NCBI RefSeq assembly: GCF_025244925.1
Contig: NZ_CP104275.1
Span: 3,162,001 to 3,226,000 of the forward strand
Source: Arthrobacter zhaoxinii
GTDB taxonomy: Bacteria; Actinomycetota; Actinomycetes; Actinomycetales; Micrococcaceae
Direction of reading: 5' to 3'
DNA: 64,000 nt
Of this stretch, positions 1-8,125 are shown in pieces. The notes beneath the pieces were generated by a model. It made no database searches, had not been told where the DNA came from, and worked only from the letters and a program-made list of their open reading frames with translations. Position numbers and translations under genes: made by a program. Every line of letters starts with the position of its first letter. Position 1 is the first letter of the stretch.

Positions 1-281
1 GCGATCTGTGTCATCAGCAACGCCAGCACCACCGCGGTCACCATCTGCCACCAGGTATCCCCGAGCAGGATGAAAGCCAGGGCCAGCACCAGGCCCATCA
101 GGGTTACTCCGATCAGCTTGGCCCAGTAATAGCCGTAATTCCGGCGCATATAGCCGGCTTCCTGGACCTGGCGGGTCAAAGCGGTGAAGTCGCTGAGATG
201 CCGCTGGCGGGCCGGGCCAGCTGGCCGTTTGCCTTCTCCACTCGAATCCACGCTGGTACCCGTCATAAGGGCGTCTTCCAT
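1..281 (-). CDS. Fatty acid desaturase, N-terminal part (cut by window edge)
   Basis: Reading leftward from an ATG at 281, about 93 codons are open to the window edge. The segment around residues 33-55 (DFTALTRQV, then GYMRRNYGYYWAKL) followed by a hydrophobic helix matches the start of actinobacterial membrane-bound acyl-lipid/acyl-CoA desaturases, which introduce double bonds into membrane fatty acids. The diagnostic His boxes would lie beyond the edge, so the call rests on the N-terminal pattern alone. A purine-rich GAGAGTG precedes the start. Nothing lies between it and the dyad at 503-526 that could be another gene. Confidence 0.7.
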   Translation of the reverse strand, partial: MEDALMTGTSVDSSGEGKRPAGPARQRHLSDFTALTRQVQEAGYMRRNYGYYWAKLIGVTLMGLVLALAFILLGDTWWQMVTAVVLALLMTQI

Positions 282-502
282 AATTCACTCTCATATCGGC
301 GGACAAAGTCCATGTCATATTAACCAAAACCCCTGCATCCGCAGACTCCGGCCGCGCCCCGGGGAGGAACGCGGCACCGGATTCCCGCCCCGGCAGTAGA
401 TGCCGAGACACTGTTTGGGATGCAGAAAAGCACCGGATTCGCTCCCCCGCCTTTGGCTGGGATGCGAATCCGCTGGTTCAGAATTTCCGGCTGGTGGCCG
501 GC

Positions 503-526
503 ATATGCTAAGCGTGCTTAGCGTAT
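503..526. promoter_or_regulatory. Palindrome, candidate operator/promoter of the desaturase
   Basis: Arms 503-513 and 516-526 pair at 10 of 11 positions around a GT centre; the core is GCTAAGC-GT-GCTTAGC. It sits about 220 bp upstream of the desaturase start, in the 321-bp gap 282-602 where I see no other feature. It shares the GCTAAG/CTTAGC half-site with the MarR operators at 6401-6435 but has a wider spacer. Which protein binds it is unknown. Confidence 0.4.
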
Positions 527-602
527 ATGAAAGACAGCTTATCCGGTTTTTCCGGCAATTAAGGACCCGCGAAAAGTAACGCAATGTCGTGGGCACACCG
601 GA

Positions 603-1586
603 CTAGCCGGCAGGCGTGGTGTTCCGGCCGGCGAAGCTCAGCACGGGCCGTTTCCAGGCCACCCACGCACCCACGACGCCAACTATTGAGCAACTGACGT
701 AGAAGATTACGGGCTGGATCCCGATCAACCCTATGGTGCTGTTGCCGCCGAGACTGAGGAACAGGCCGGAAAGCGGGAGGGAAGCCAGAGGGATGAGGAC
801 CAGGCAAGCCCAGGGGCGCGCTTTCGGCCCGGTAGCGGCAAGCAGGGCAGCAAGCACCACCAGTTCCAGGAACCACCACGCCAACCGCTGGTCGTTGATG
901 AGGTAGGGGCCACCCCAGAAGGTGCGCTGAGCTCCGCCGCCCTGTAGATAGCTGGTGAGGGTAATGAAGACGCCAAGCAGGGGTGCACCGATGAGTACAA
1001 GCTTCCGCAACAACGAAGTCCGGACGGGATTGCCGAGCAGGGCCAGCAAATTCGCGGTTCCAAAGAAACTGAACACCAAGGGATGCACGGGGATGGCGGG
1101 ATCCGTGACGCCGAGGACGACCGCCAGGGCGATGCTCGTTGCCGCGGCAGCCGCATGCAGGACCTTTGCAATAGTGTGCCGTCCCGCAGCGAGGGTTGCG
1201 AACGCCATGATAGTCAGGACAAAAGCGATCACAGCGGGAGTGGTGAACGCTCCGAACGGATGGTCCACCAGGTTGTAGCTGTTCCAGCGGAACCACCGCC
1301 CCAACTCGCCGAGGACCATCATCACCAGCGCGAGCACCGTACCGCCGATGGTCCCGATGGCCGCCACCCTGTCCCGGCGGCGGCCCGGCAGAACCTGGTT
1401 TACGCGCGCAGCGGTCCCGTGCAACGACAGGTGGATAAGCTCGGATCGGGTTGGCTTCCTTCTCCCCTCACCTGTGGCGACGTCGAGCAACACCCCCAGG
1501 AATTCCTCACCGTGCCGAGCGCGCCAGCTGGCAGGGTAGGCCCACAGCGCCCGCCGGTAATAACGCTCCAATGCCGCCTCGCTCAT
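603..1586 (-). CDS. Integral membrane protein paired with PadR regulator
   Basis: A 327-residue protein beginning with a short amphipathic segment (RRALWAYPASWRARHGEEF, residues 11-29) that recurs in actinobacterial membrane proteins encoded next to PadR regulators. It then has about eight hydrophobic helices from residue 75 to 315. Its start ATG overlaps the stop of the upstream padR gene (1583-1586), so the two are co-transcribed. It is a paralogue of the protein at 2415-3446 in length, N-terminal motif and membrane layout. No catalytic motif is visible. A role in stress sensing or transport under PadR control is inference. Confidence 0.75.
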   Translation of the reverse strand: MSEAALERYYRRALWAYPASWRARHGEEFLGVLLDVATGEGRRKPTRSELIHLSLHGTAARVNQVLPGRRRDRVAAIGTIGGTVLALVMMVLGELGRWFRWNSYNLVDHPFGAFTTPAVIAFVLTIMAFATLAAGRHTIAKVLHAAAAATSIALAVVLGVTDPAIPVHPLVFSFFGTANLLALLGNPVRTSLLRKLVLIGAPLLGVFITLTSYLQGGGAQRTFWGGPYLINDQRLAWWFLELVVLAALLAATGPKARPWACLVLIPLASLPLSGLFLSLGGNSTIGLIGIQPVIFYVSCSIVGVVGAWVAWKRPVLSFAGRNTTPAG

Positions 1587-1921
1587 GCCAGTGCCCCTTT
1601 GGTCCTGATGCGCAGGCTCTGCCGGGCGGCATCTGCGGCTGCTTCCATTCGATCGGCCTCTCTTTTCAAGGCGTCCGCCCCGCTGTCAGTCAGCGCGTAG
1701 TAGCGGCGGAGCCGCCCGGCCACTACTTCCTCGCCGTCGTCCCGCACCAGACCCTCCTCCTGGAGCCGGTCCAGCGTTGTATAGAGGCTGCCAGGTTTGA
1801 GCGCCACTCTCCCGCCGGAGAGTTTTTTGGTTTCACTCAGCATGGAATAGCCGTGATGCCTGCCCCTGGCCAACGCAGTGAGGATCAGGAAAGTGGGTTC
1901 GCGCATCTCGCGGGTGGTCAT
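1583..1921 (-). CDS. PadR-family transcriptional regulator
   Basis: The frame is open upstream to 2026, but alignment with the neighbouring paralogue (both carry EMREPTF near the N-terminus) places the start at the ATG at 1921, giving 112 residues. The PadR winged helix is clear: EPTFLILTALARGRHHGYS, then GSLYTTLDRLQEEGLV, then RRYYALTDSG. PadR proteins repress their own operon and release DNA on binding small molecules. No good ribosome site precedes 1921, and a 21-bp dyad lies just upstream, consistent with a leaderless, autoregulated transcript. The stop overlaps the start of the membrane-protein gene by 4 bp. Confidence 0.9.
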   Translation of the reverse strand: MTTREMREPTFLILTALARGRHHGYSMLSETKKLSGGRVALKPGSLYTTLDRLQEEGLVRDDGEEVVAGRLRRYYALTDSGADALKREADRMEAAADAARQSLRIRTKGALA

Positions 1922-1930
1922 GGAAGCAAT

Positions 1931-1951
1931 ATATGTATGTGACATGAATAT
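1931..1951. promoter_or_regulatory. Candidate PadR operator
   Basis: Imperfect palindrome ATATGTATGT-G-ACATGAATAT: the half-sites pair at 8 of 10 positions around 1941. It begins 10 bp upstream of the leftward padR start at 1921. The ATGT-N-ACAT core resembles operators described for PadR-family proteins. Autoregulation is inferred from position and symmetry only. Confidence 0.55.
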
Positions 1952-2079
1952 AAGCAAGAGCTTCCTGCCGCGTTTTTTCGGGCCCCTGAGTCGATACGGT
2001 TTCGACTCCGGCCAACCGTGACCCAACCGTTATATCCTTTTCTTCCTTATATTCAGTTTTTCTGACTATCGTTCTGGGC

Positions 2080-2418
2080 ATGAGCAAGCATGAGATGCGC
2101 GAACCGACCTTTCTGGTCCTCTCGGCCCTGGCCGACGGCCCCAAGCACGGCTACGCCCTGATCGCCGAGACGAAGGACCTGTCCGGCGGCCGGGTAAAGC
2201 TGCAGCCCGGCACCCTCTACGGCGTGCTGGACCGGCTGCGGGAGGACGGGCTGGTGGAGATTTCCGGCGAGGACGTGGTGGACGGCCGCGCCCGCCGCTA
2301 CTACCGGATTACCGACGTCGGCGCCGTCACCCTCGCTCGGGAAGCAGACCGACTGGCAGCCAACGCCCGGCAGGCAATGTCCAAGCTGCGGCTGCGTGCA
2401 GCGCAGGCCGGAGCATGA
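2080..2418 (+). CDS. PadR-family transcriptional regulator
   Basis: 112 residues with the canonical PadR fold: EMREPTFLVLSALADGPKH, GTLYGVLDRLREDGLV and RRYYRITDVG. It is the paralogue of the divergent padR at 1583-1921, and the two starts are 158 bp apart. The ATG at 2080 has no obvious Shine-Dalgarno sequence. The stop overlaps the ATG of the downstream membrane gene (2415-2418), a translational coupling mirrored in the leftward cassette. The product most likely represses this two-gene unit; the inducer is unknown. Confidence 0.92.
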   Translation: MSKHEMREPTFLVLSALADGPKHGYALIAETKDLSGGRVKLQPGTLYGVLDRLREDGLVEISGEDVVDGRARRYYRITDVGAVTLAREADRLAANARQAMSKLRLRAAQAGA

Positions 2419-3446
2419 CCGGCGGAACCTCCAAGCTGGAGGCCGCTTACACCCGGGCGCTGGGCGCCTACCCGCGCCGCTGGCGCCGGGAGCAGGGCGA
2501 GGAACTGATCGGCGTGCTGCTCTACGTCGCCCGTTCCGAGCAGCGCACCAAGGCCACCCCTGCGGAACTGTTCAACCTCGTGGGCAACGGGCTGGCAACC
2601 CGCGGGCTCGAACTGCTCGGCAGCGTGGGCAGGCGGCGCCGCAACGGCATCGCCTTCACCGCCACGGTGCTGGCCACCTACCTTGCGCTCACCCTGACGT
2701 TGCTGGGCGAATGGGGTCCGTGGGTCCGGCCGGGCACGCTGCGCTGGCGGCCCACCGGCGAGGGCTTCGGGGAGGCGTTCCTGGCCGCGGGACCGTTCAC
2801 GACGGCGGCCGCAGCGGTTTATCTGGCACTGCTCGCCGGATTTGTTGCCGCGCTGGCCGGCCGGGCACAACTGCGCCGGACCCTGCACCTCAGCGCGGCA
2901 GCCACTGCTCCGTTGATTCCCCTCTCCGGCGCGGTGACGGGAATCCTCGCACCGCCGCTCACTCCCATGCTGGTGCTGAGCGGCCTGGCGCTGCTGGCCC
3001 TCATCGGCAATCCCGCTGCCAGCCCTTCCCGCCGTGTCCTGCTGGCTGCCGTCACGGCCGGTGCCTCGCTGGCGGGTCTGCTGCTGGCCGTAAGCCGGCT
3101 GGCCGGTGGCTCCGCACTGTTCTTCTACGATCCCGCCAGCGTGCTGGCCGTCGACGCCCGGTCCCTGACGCTGGCAGCGGCGGCACTGATGCTGACGGTT
3201 GGAATGGTCCTGGTCAGCGGAACCCGTCTGATCCCCTGGACTGCTGGCCTGGCTGTGGCCGCCGTGCCGCTGCTGGTCCGGCTCTGGTCCGGGAATTCCC
3301 TGGAGACGTGGCTTGCCGGTGCGGGCCTGGCCGGCCCCGCTGCCACCCACTGGGAATGGGGCTTCTTCCTCGTACTGGCCCTGGCCACGGCAGCACTCAC
3401 CTCCGCCGGCCGGCAGCTCCGGTCCCGGCGGCTCCGACCCGCCTGA
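2415..3446 (+). CDS. Integral membrane protein paired with PadR regulator
   Basis: 343 residues. The N-terminal segment (YTRALGAYPRRWRREQGEE, residues 12-30) matches the motif of the paralogue at 603-1586, followed by roughly eight hydrophobic helices. Overlap with padR (ATGA) marks an operon. Codon use is typical of the window. No enzymatic motif is visible. It may form a regulated membrane sensor or transport component. The gene is certain, the function is not known. Confidence 0.8.
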   Translation: MTGGTSKLEAAYTRALGAYPRRWRREQGEELIGVLLYVARSEQRTKATPAELFNLVGNGLATRGLELLGSVGRRRRNGIAFTATVLATYLALTLTLLGEWGPWVRPGTLRWRPTGEGFGEAFLAAGPFTTAAAAVYLALLAGFVAALAGRAQLRRTLHLSAAATAPLIPLSGAVTGILAPPLTPMLVLSGLALLALIGNPAASPSRRVLLAAVTAGASLAGLLLAVSRLAGGSALFFYDPASVLAVDARSLTLAAAALMLTVGMVLVSGTRLIPWTAGLAVAAVPLLVRLWSGNSLETWLAGAGLAGPAATHWEWGFFLVLALATAALTSAGRQLRSRRLRPA

Positions 3447-3569
3447 ACCGCGCATCAACACTTCCTGCACAGAACCGCCTGTTCCACCTGATAACCGCTG
3501 TTGTTCTACGGACATGCTCCCGATGAGCTGGTCCGGCACCGCCCTGGCTTCAGTCTCGAAAGGCATCCC

Positions 3570-4538
3570 ATGAACCGCAACCGCTTCTACCCTGTCCCGT
3601 CCGCATCCTCCGCCGCCGCACCCGGCGTCCCGGCCCGCCGTCGTCGTTTCCTGGCCGGCCTCGGGGCTCTCGCCTTCGGAGCCGCCGCGCTCACCGGCTG
3701 CGCGGCCGAGGCAGCACTGACCCCGGTCGCGGATTCCTCCGCCGACCCGTACGAGATCTATCTGGCCGAAGACATGGACGCCATCCACTTTGCCCAGGAT
3801 GTCCTCCGCTTCCAGTGCTACACGGACAACGGCTACCCGGAATACGAGTCCTTCATCCCCGAGGAACCGGCAGTGCAGTGGCGTGCTGATCTGCTGGACC
3901 AGCTGACCGTCGCGGACGGGTTCTTCGACAGCGTGCAGGACGCTACGGGCAGCGGCCTCCGCGGTGAACAATCCGACCCGTCGCCGGCCAAGGTCTTTGT
4001 GCACGATGACGCCTTCGAGGCCGTCGCCGAAGCCTGCAACACGAAGGCCTGGGCAGCACTGGGGAAAGACGCCGAGCAGAGCCTCGTTGATTACAACCGG
4101 CTCAGCAGCAAGCTGGCCGGCGGCCTGGCCGACCGGACGTTTGAGGCACTGGCACCCCTCCAGCAGGAAGTGGTCCAGTGCCTAGTCGACGCCGGGGAAC
4201 CGGTGACGCCGGCATCCGACAAGCTGTACGGCTTCACGTCGGAGGTCGAGCTCGGTGCACCGGTGGAATATCCGGAGCGCAGCGGCCCGAAGAAGACGTC
4301 CGGGGTGGAGATCATTCCGGCCGACGTCGAAATCACCTATGCACCTACTCCCGCCGAAGCGGCCCTGGCCGTGAAGTACTACAACTGCTCCCTGGAAACA
4401 GGCGTGCGGGATGAGTTCGCCGGCGTGATCCTAGAAACCAAGAAAGAGGTCGTCGCCGAGCACGCGGCGGAGCTGGAGAAATCCAACCCCCGAATCGCCG
4501 AGCTTGCTGACACTGCCCGCGAACTCACCGGCCGTTAG
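3570..4538 (+). CDS. Putative Tat-exported lipoprotein of unknown function
   Basis: The frame is open from 3501, but the ATG at 3570 has an AAAGG site 7 bp upstream and gives a proper export signal: arginine run and FLAG at residues 23-30, a hydrophobic stretch, and lipobox LTGC with the lipidated Cys at 44. The mature 278 residues are soluble, acidic and carry several cysteines (e.g. FQCYTDNGYPEYE, VVQCLVDAGEP, YYNCSLETG) that could form disulphides. The twin-arginine route is suggested by the RRRRFLAG motif. No domain family is recognised. It stands alone, and a strong hairpin follows it. Confidence 0.8.
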   Translation: MNRNRFYPVPSASSAAAPGVPARRRRFLAGLGALAFGAAALTGCAAEAALTPVADSSADPYEIYLAEDMDAIHFAQDVLRFQCYTDNGYPEYESFIPEEPAVQWRADLLDQLTVADGFFDSVQDATGSGLRGEQSDPSPAKVFVHDDAFEAVAEACNTKAWAALGKDAEQSLVDYNRLSSKLAGGLADRTFEALAPLQQEVVQCLVDAGEPVTPASDKLYGFTSEVELGAPVEYPERSGPKKTSGVEIIPADVEITYAPTPAEAALAVKYYNCSLETGVRDEFAGVILETKKEVVAEHAAELEKSNPRIAELADTARELTGR

Positions 4539-4550
4539 CCCCTCCCCGAC

Positions 4551-4581
4551 GCCGGTGCCCGCCCGAGCGGCGGGCACCGGC
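4551..4581. terminator. Convergent intrinsic-type terminator hairpin
   Basis: A perfect 13-bp GC-rich stem (4551-4563 with 4569-4581) and 5-nt loop lie between the lipoprotein gene and the leftward lyase gene. There is no T-run, as is common for actinobacterial hairpin terminators. It could serve both strands. Confidence 0.65.
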
Positions 4582-4598
4582 GCCGGCGCTAGTCCTGG

Positions 4599-5483
4599 CT
4601 AAACCAGTTCCAGGTCGCTGAGCACCAGCGCGAGCCGGCCCTGCACTGCTTCCCCAAGCGGCTGCAGCGGTGCCGGCAGATTGTCCTGCGGCAGCAGGCC
4701 CAGCTGCGCGGCAATCGCCGAAATCACACGCAGGCTGCCGAACTCCGCGAACAGGTTCCAGAGCGGTTCCAGCTCCTCCGACAGCTTCCGGACGGTGCCG
4801 GCATCCCCCGCCTGTGCGGCGCGGGTGATCGCGAGCGCCCGGTCCGGCAGCGTGCCGCCCAGAACACTGAACCAGACGTCCGCTCCGGCGCTCAGGGCCG
4901 GGCCGGAGAACCCGTCGCCGCTGACGCCCAGCGCAACCTTTGCGGGTAGCACGGCCCGGACCTGCCGGATTCGGTCGGCTGCCTCTGCAACGGGGCGCGG
5001 CGGAATCTTCACGGCTTCGACGTGCGGCAGGGCCCCTATCCGGGCATACAGCTCATCCGTGAAGGCGAACCGGGTGGTGGTCGGATTGTCATAGATGCAG
5101 ATGGGCACCGAACTGGCCGCGGACACCGCTTCAAACAGGTCGGCCACTTCATTCTCGGTCAGCGGCTGGTAGGACACCGGCGCGAGCAGCAGCCCGGCGG
5201 CCCCGGCGTTCTGTGCATCCTCCGCTCCGCGCAGCACGTCGGAGGTGCGCAGGGCACCGATGCCAACTATCACCGGCACCTCGCCGGCGGCCTGGACCGC
5301 GGCCTCCGCCACGCGGCGTCGTTCTTCCCGGGACAGGTAGGCGTAGCTGCCGGTGGAACCCAGGGCGCCGATGGAATCCGCTCCCGCCTCCGCCGCCCGG
5401 CGGACCAGCGCAGCGAAGAGGTCCAGATCGACGATGTCATTGATGACAGGGGTCAGGGGAAAGGCGGACAGGCCGGTGAACAC
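4599..5483 (-). CDS. DapA-like (DHDPS/NAL family) class I lyase
   Basis: 294 residues, a normal length for the dihydrodipicolinate synthase/N-acetylneuraminate lyase family of Schiff-base aldolases. Visible family marks are GSTGSY (pyruvate-binding loop, residues 43-48), Tyr131 in CIYDNPTTTR, and the Schiff-base lysine at 159 in AVKIPPRP. The GTG start at 5483 has GAGG 5 bp upstream. It follows the EamA transporter by 11 bp, so it is the second gene of a transporter-lyase operon facing a MarR gene. The substitution of GTTGE by GSTGS argues against true lysine biosynthesis and for breakdown or synthesis of another 2-oxo acid compound. Confidence 0.85.
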   Translation of the reverse strand: MFTGLSAFPLTPVINDIVDLDLFAALVRRAAEAGADSIGALGSTGSYAYLSREERRRVAEAAVQAAGEVPVIVGIGALRTSDVLRGAEDAQNAGAAGLLLAPVSYQPLTENEVADLFEAVSAASSVPICIYDNPTTTRFAFTDELYARIGALPHVEAVKIPPRPVAEAADRIRQVRAVLPAKVALGVSGDGFSGPALSAGADVWFSVLGGTLPDRALAITRAAQAGDAGTVRKLSEELEPLWNLFAEFGSLRVISAIAAQLGLLPQDNLPAPLQPLGEAVQGRLALVLSDLELV

Positions 5484-5494
5484 GGGACCTCACT

Positions 5495-6409
5495 TCAGCG
5501 TCGGGTAACTGACCGGCCCAGCACATCACGTGGGTGCACCGACGCGGCGGTGGCACGCCGATGTCCGGCCGGCCCGGCCAGCACCAGGGTGGCCAGGACT
5601 ATCGCCGCGCCCAGGCACTGACCGGGACTGAGCGACTGCCCGGCGAGCAGCCAGCCGGCAGCGGCCGCGACCACCGGACTGAGGAGCCCCAGCAGCGCCG
5701 TACTTGACGCGGGCAGCCGGTGCAGGCCGCGGAACCAGAGGCAGTAGGCCAGCGCCGTGCCAATGACACCGAGGTAGGCGTATCCGGCAACGTTGACGCC
5801 GGTCAGTGCGGGCGGCAGCCCCTCCGCCAGCAGGGCAATCGGCAGCAGGAACAATCCGCCGGCCACCAGCTGCCAGGACGTGGCCGCCAGCAGCGTGTCC
5901 GGCGTGCCCCACTTCTTGGTAAGGACCACCCCGGCCGCCATCGCGACCGCTCCCCCAAGCGCTGCCGCCACACCCAGGGCATCCAGCCGCGCCTGCGCCT
6001 GCAGCACCAACAGCCCGACGCCGGCCAGCCCGGCTACCCCCGCAGCCAGCTTCCGTCCGGTCAGGCGTTCGCCGATCCACCGAGAGGCAAACAGTGCGAC
6101 CAGCAACGGCTGCACCGCACCCACGGTGGCAGCAACACCGCCGGGCAGCCGGTACGCGGTCACAAACAGCAGGGCGAAGAACAGGCCGATGTTCAGGATC
6201 CCCAGTACCGCGGAGCGCCACCACCAACCGCCCCGGGGCAGCCGCCGGACCAGCAGGAGCAGCAGCAGGCCCGCGGGCAGCGAACGCAGCAGGGCGGCCA
6301 GCAGCGGGCGGTCCGGCGGCAGCAGCTCTGCGGCCACGATATAGGTGGTACCCCAGACAATCGGCGCCAGGGCCGTCGTCGCGGTCAGAGTTCCGGTTTT
6401 GCTAAGCAC
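5495..6409 (-). CDS. EamA/DMT-family transporter
   Basis: 304 residues with about ten hydrophobic helices arranged as two EamA repeats (roughly residues 10-135 and 145-280), beginning with the family hallmark APIVWGTTYIV. Members export amino acids or other small metabolites across the cytoplasmic membrane. The only in-frame start near the first helix is the GTG at 6409, which lies inside the palindrome 6401-6414. This implies a leaderless transcript whose first codon is covered when the operator is bound. It shares an operon with the DapA-like lyase and is divergent from marR. Confidence 0.85.
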   Translation of the reverse strand: MLSKTGTLTATTALAPIVWGTTYIVAAELLPPDRPLLAALLRSLPAGLLLLLLVRRLPRGGWWWRSAVLGILNIGLFFALLFVTAYRLPGGVAATVGAVQPLLVALFASRWIGERLTGRKLAAGVAGLAGVGLLVLQAQARLDALGVAAALGGAVAMAAGVVLTKKWGTPDTLLAATSWQLVAGGLFLLPIALLAEGLPPALTGVNVAGYAYLGVIGTALAYCLWFRGLHRLPASSTALLGLLSPVVAAAAGWLLAGQSLSPGQCLGAAIVLATLVLAGPAGHRRATAASVHPRDVLGRSVTRR

Positions 6410-6435
6410 TTAGCCAACATAGCTAAGTGCTTAGG
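6401..6435. promoter_or_regulatory. Twin MarR operators between divergent genes
   Basis: Two near-identical palindromes: 6401-6414 (GCTAAG-CA-CTTAGC, perfect 6-bp arms) and 6422-6435 (GCTAAG-TG-CTTAGG, one end mismatch). Their centres are 21 bp apart, two helical turns, so two dimers could bind the same face. The first covers the GTG start of the EamA gene; the second lies 20 bp ahead of the marR ATG at 6455. The natural reading is a MarR repressor controlling both directions. Confidence 0.75.
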
Positions 6436-6454
6436 TAATTGCTAGGGTGCTTCC

Positions 6455-6931
6455 ATGAGTGATCACGTGGGCATGGTTCTTGGGCAGTGGGCGGCGGAAC
6501 GGCCGGACCTGGACGTGTCACCCATGGCCGTCGTCGGCCGGCTGTCCCGGGTTTCCCGCCGGTTCGATGAACAGCTGGCGGCAACCTTTGCCCAACACGG
6601 CCTGGATGCGGCCTCCTTCGACGTCTTGGCCACACTGCGCCGCTCCGGCGAGCCGTACACGCTCAGCCCCAAAGAGCTGACCGCCAGTTCCATGGTCACC
6701 TCGAGCGCCATTGCCCAGCGGCTGAACCGGCTGGAGGCACAGGGATACGTGCTGCGCTCCCCGAGTTCCTCGGACCGGCGCGGCAAGCAGGTGACCCTGA
6801 CCGACGCCGGCCGGGCCGCCGTCGACGCCGCCCTTCCGGACCACGTGGCCACCGAACACCGGCTGCTGGACGGCCTGGACGGCGGCGAGCGGGAGGTGCT
6901 GGCAGCACTGCTGGCCAAGTTGGACACCTGA
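6455..6931 (+). CDS. MarR-family transcriptional regulator
   Basis: 158 residues with the MarR winged helix: the recognition region SPKELTASSMVTSSAIAQRL, then the LEAQGYVLRSPSSSDRRGK wing and VTLTDAGRAAVD. It is divergent from the EamA-lyase operon with twin operators between, so it most likely represses both itself and the exporter. The ligand may be the exported compound. A weak TAGG site precedes the ATG. Confidence 0.92.
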   Translation: MSDHVGMVLGQWAAERPDLDVSPMAVVGRLSRVSRRFDEQLAATFAQHGLDAASFDVLATLRRSGEPYTLSPKELTASSMVTSSAIAQRLNRLEAQGYVLRSPSSSDRRGKQVTLTDAGRAAVDAALPDHVATEHRLLDGLDGGEREVLAALLAKLDT

Positions 6932-7121
6932 TGGTTTGCCCTCCGCTTGCGGGTCGGCTGCTGAGGTTTTCCACAGCCAGGGCTTCCCTACCGGCGGGGC
7001 GGTCGGACCCGGAAAATACTGGACGAACACCGAATGTCTATTCCCGGAAAGGGACCCGGAAGTCCCTAGGCTGATCCCGTCCCTGGAAATTACGGTTGGC
7101 CGTCTATGAAAGTGGGTCCGT

Positions 7122-8051
7122 GTGGATATTTTTCGGAACAAGCCTGCCGGAACGGAAACTCCGGATTCGTACCTAACGTTCATGTCGGCTTCCACCGCGC
7201 ATGAGTTCCGGATGCTGGCCCGGGAGGTTTTTGCCGAGCTGGGGCTGGAAGTTGGCATTTATCCGGATCACGCGGAGGATAGCTCAGGACGCAAGTATGG
7301 TTTCTGGAACATTGCCGCCATCTGCAATCCGGAGCCGCGGACCGTTTGGCGGAGCCTGATAGCCGCCCATCTCCAACGCCTGCTGACGGGCTTCGACGGA
7401 CCAGACCCGTTCGACATCGTTCCTCCTGCGGAGATACCCGCCCGGACCTTCGCCCGCCTCTATGAAGAATCCGCCCTTCCACCCTTGGACGGCCACCCCC
7501 ACCGGGAGTTCGCGCCGGGCGTGATCGAAATGCTGGCACTCGACCTTCCGGACACGGTTGCGACGTTCCGGCATGAAAACGCCAGGACCTTCGGCGGGTG
7601 GGAAGCGCTCCGACAGCAGGGGATTGCGAACCTGCGGGCATTGAAGGTGGAACGGCTGGAGACCCTCACCCCGCCTGGAGGCGGTTCATTTAGTGCCCTG
7701 ATCGGCTCATCCTTCTACACCGCAAGCAGGGCCATACTCCTTCCCTCGCTGGCCACGGAACTCACCGGCAAGCGGGTCCGCGGCGAGTTCGGCTGGCTGA
7801 TGAGTGTCCCTAACCGGCATCAGGTGGCGTGGCATGTCATCGAGGACTCGTCCGTCATCGGAGCCGTCAACGGGATGGCCTCCTTCACCGCCGCGGGATA
7901 CAGCGATTCCCCCGGCCCGGTGAGCCCGCACGTCTACTGGTGGAACGGAACCGGTTACGAGCAGCTGACCGAGGTCTCCGACGAGGGCACCGTGAGAATC
8001 CGGGTGGGCCAGGGATTCCAGGCCGTCCTGGAGTCGGTGATGAAAGGATAG
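7122..8051 (+). CDS. DUF1444-like protein of unknown function
   Basis: 309 residues starting at a GTG. The central part (about residues 200-240) reads GSSFYTASRAILL, then GWLMSVPNRHQVAWHVI, a pattern I associate with the DUF1444/YtpQ group of cytosolic proteins; the resemblance is by eye. No signal peptide or membrane helix is present. Flanking gaps (190 bp before, 74 bp after) suggest it is monocistronic. I cannot assign a biochemical role. Confidence 0.7.
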   Translation: MDIFRNKPAGTETPDSYLTFMSASTAHEFRMLAREVFAELGLEVGIYPDHAEDSSGRKYGFWNIAAICNPEPRTVWRSLIAAHLQRLLTGFDGPDPFDIVPPAEIPARTFARLYEESALPPLDGHPHREFAPGVIEMLALDLPDTVATFRHENARTFGGWEALRQQGIANLRALKVERLETLTPPGGGSFSALIGSSFYTASRAILLPSLATELTGKRVRGEFGWLMSVPNRHQVAWHVIEDSSVIGAVNGMASFTAAGYSDSPGPVSPHVYWWNGTGYEQLTEVSDEGTVRIRVGQGFQAVLESVMKG

Positions 8052-8125
8052 AGCCTCCCGGGCCGCGCAAAGAATGAGGAGCACTCCGACAAACCGCCGG
8101 AACGCCGCCGTCTAAACTGGCAGGC

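Noticed and set aside
2301..4004. 567-codon leftward open frame
   Set aside because: It lies antisense across three well-supported rightward genes, is Gln/Gly/Arg-rich without family motifs, and is the expected shadow of GC-rich third positions.
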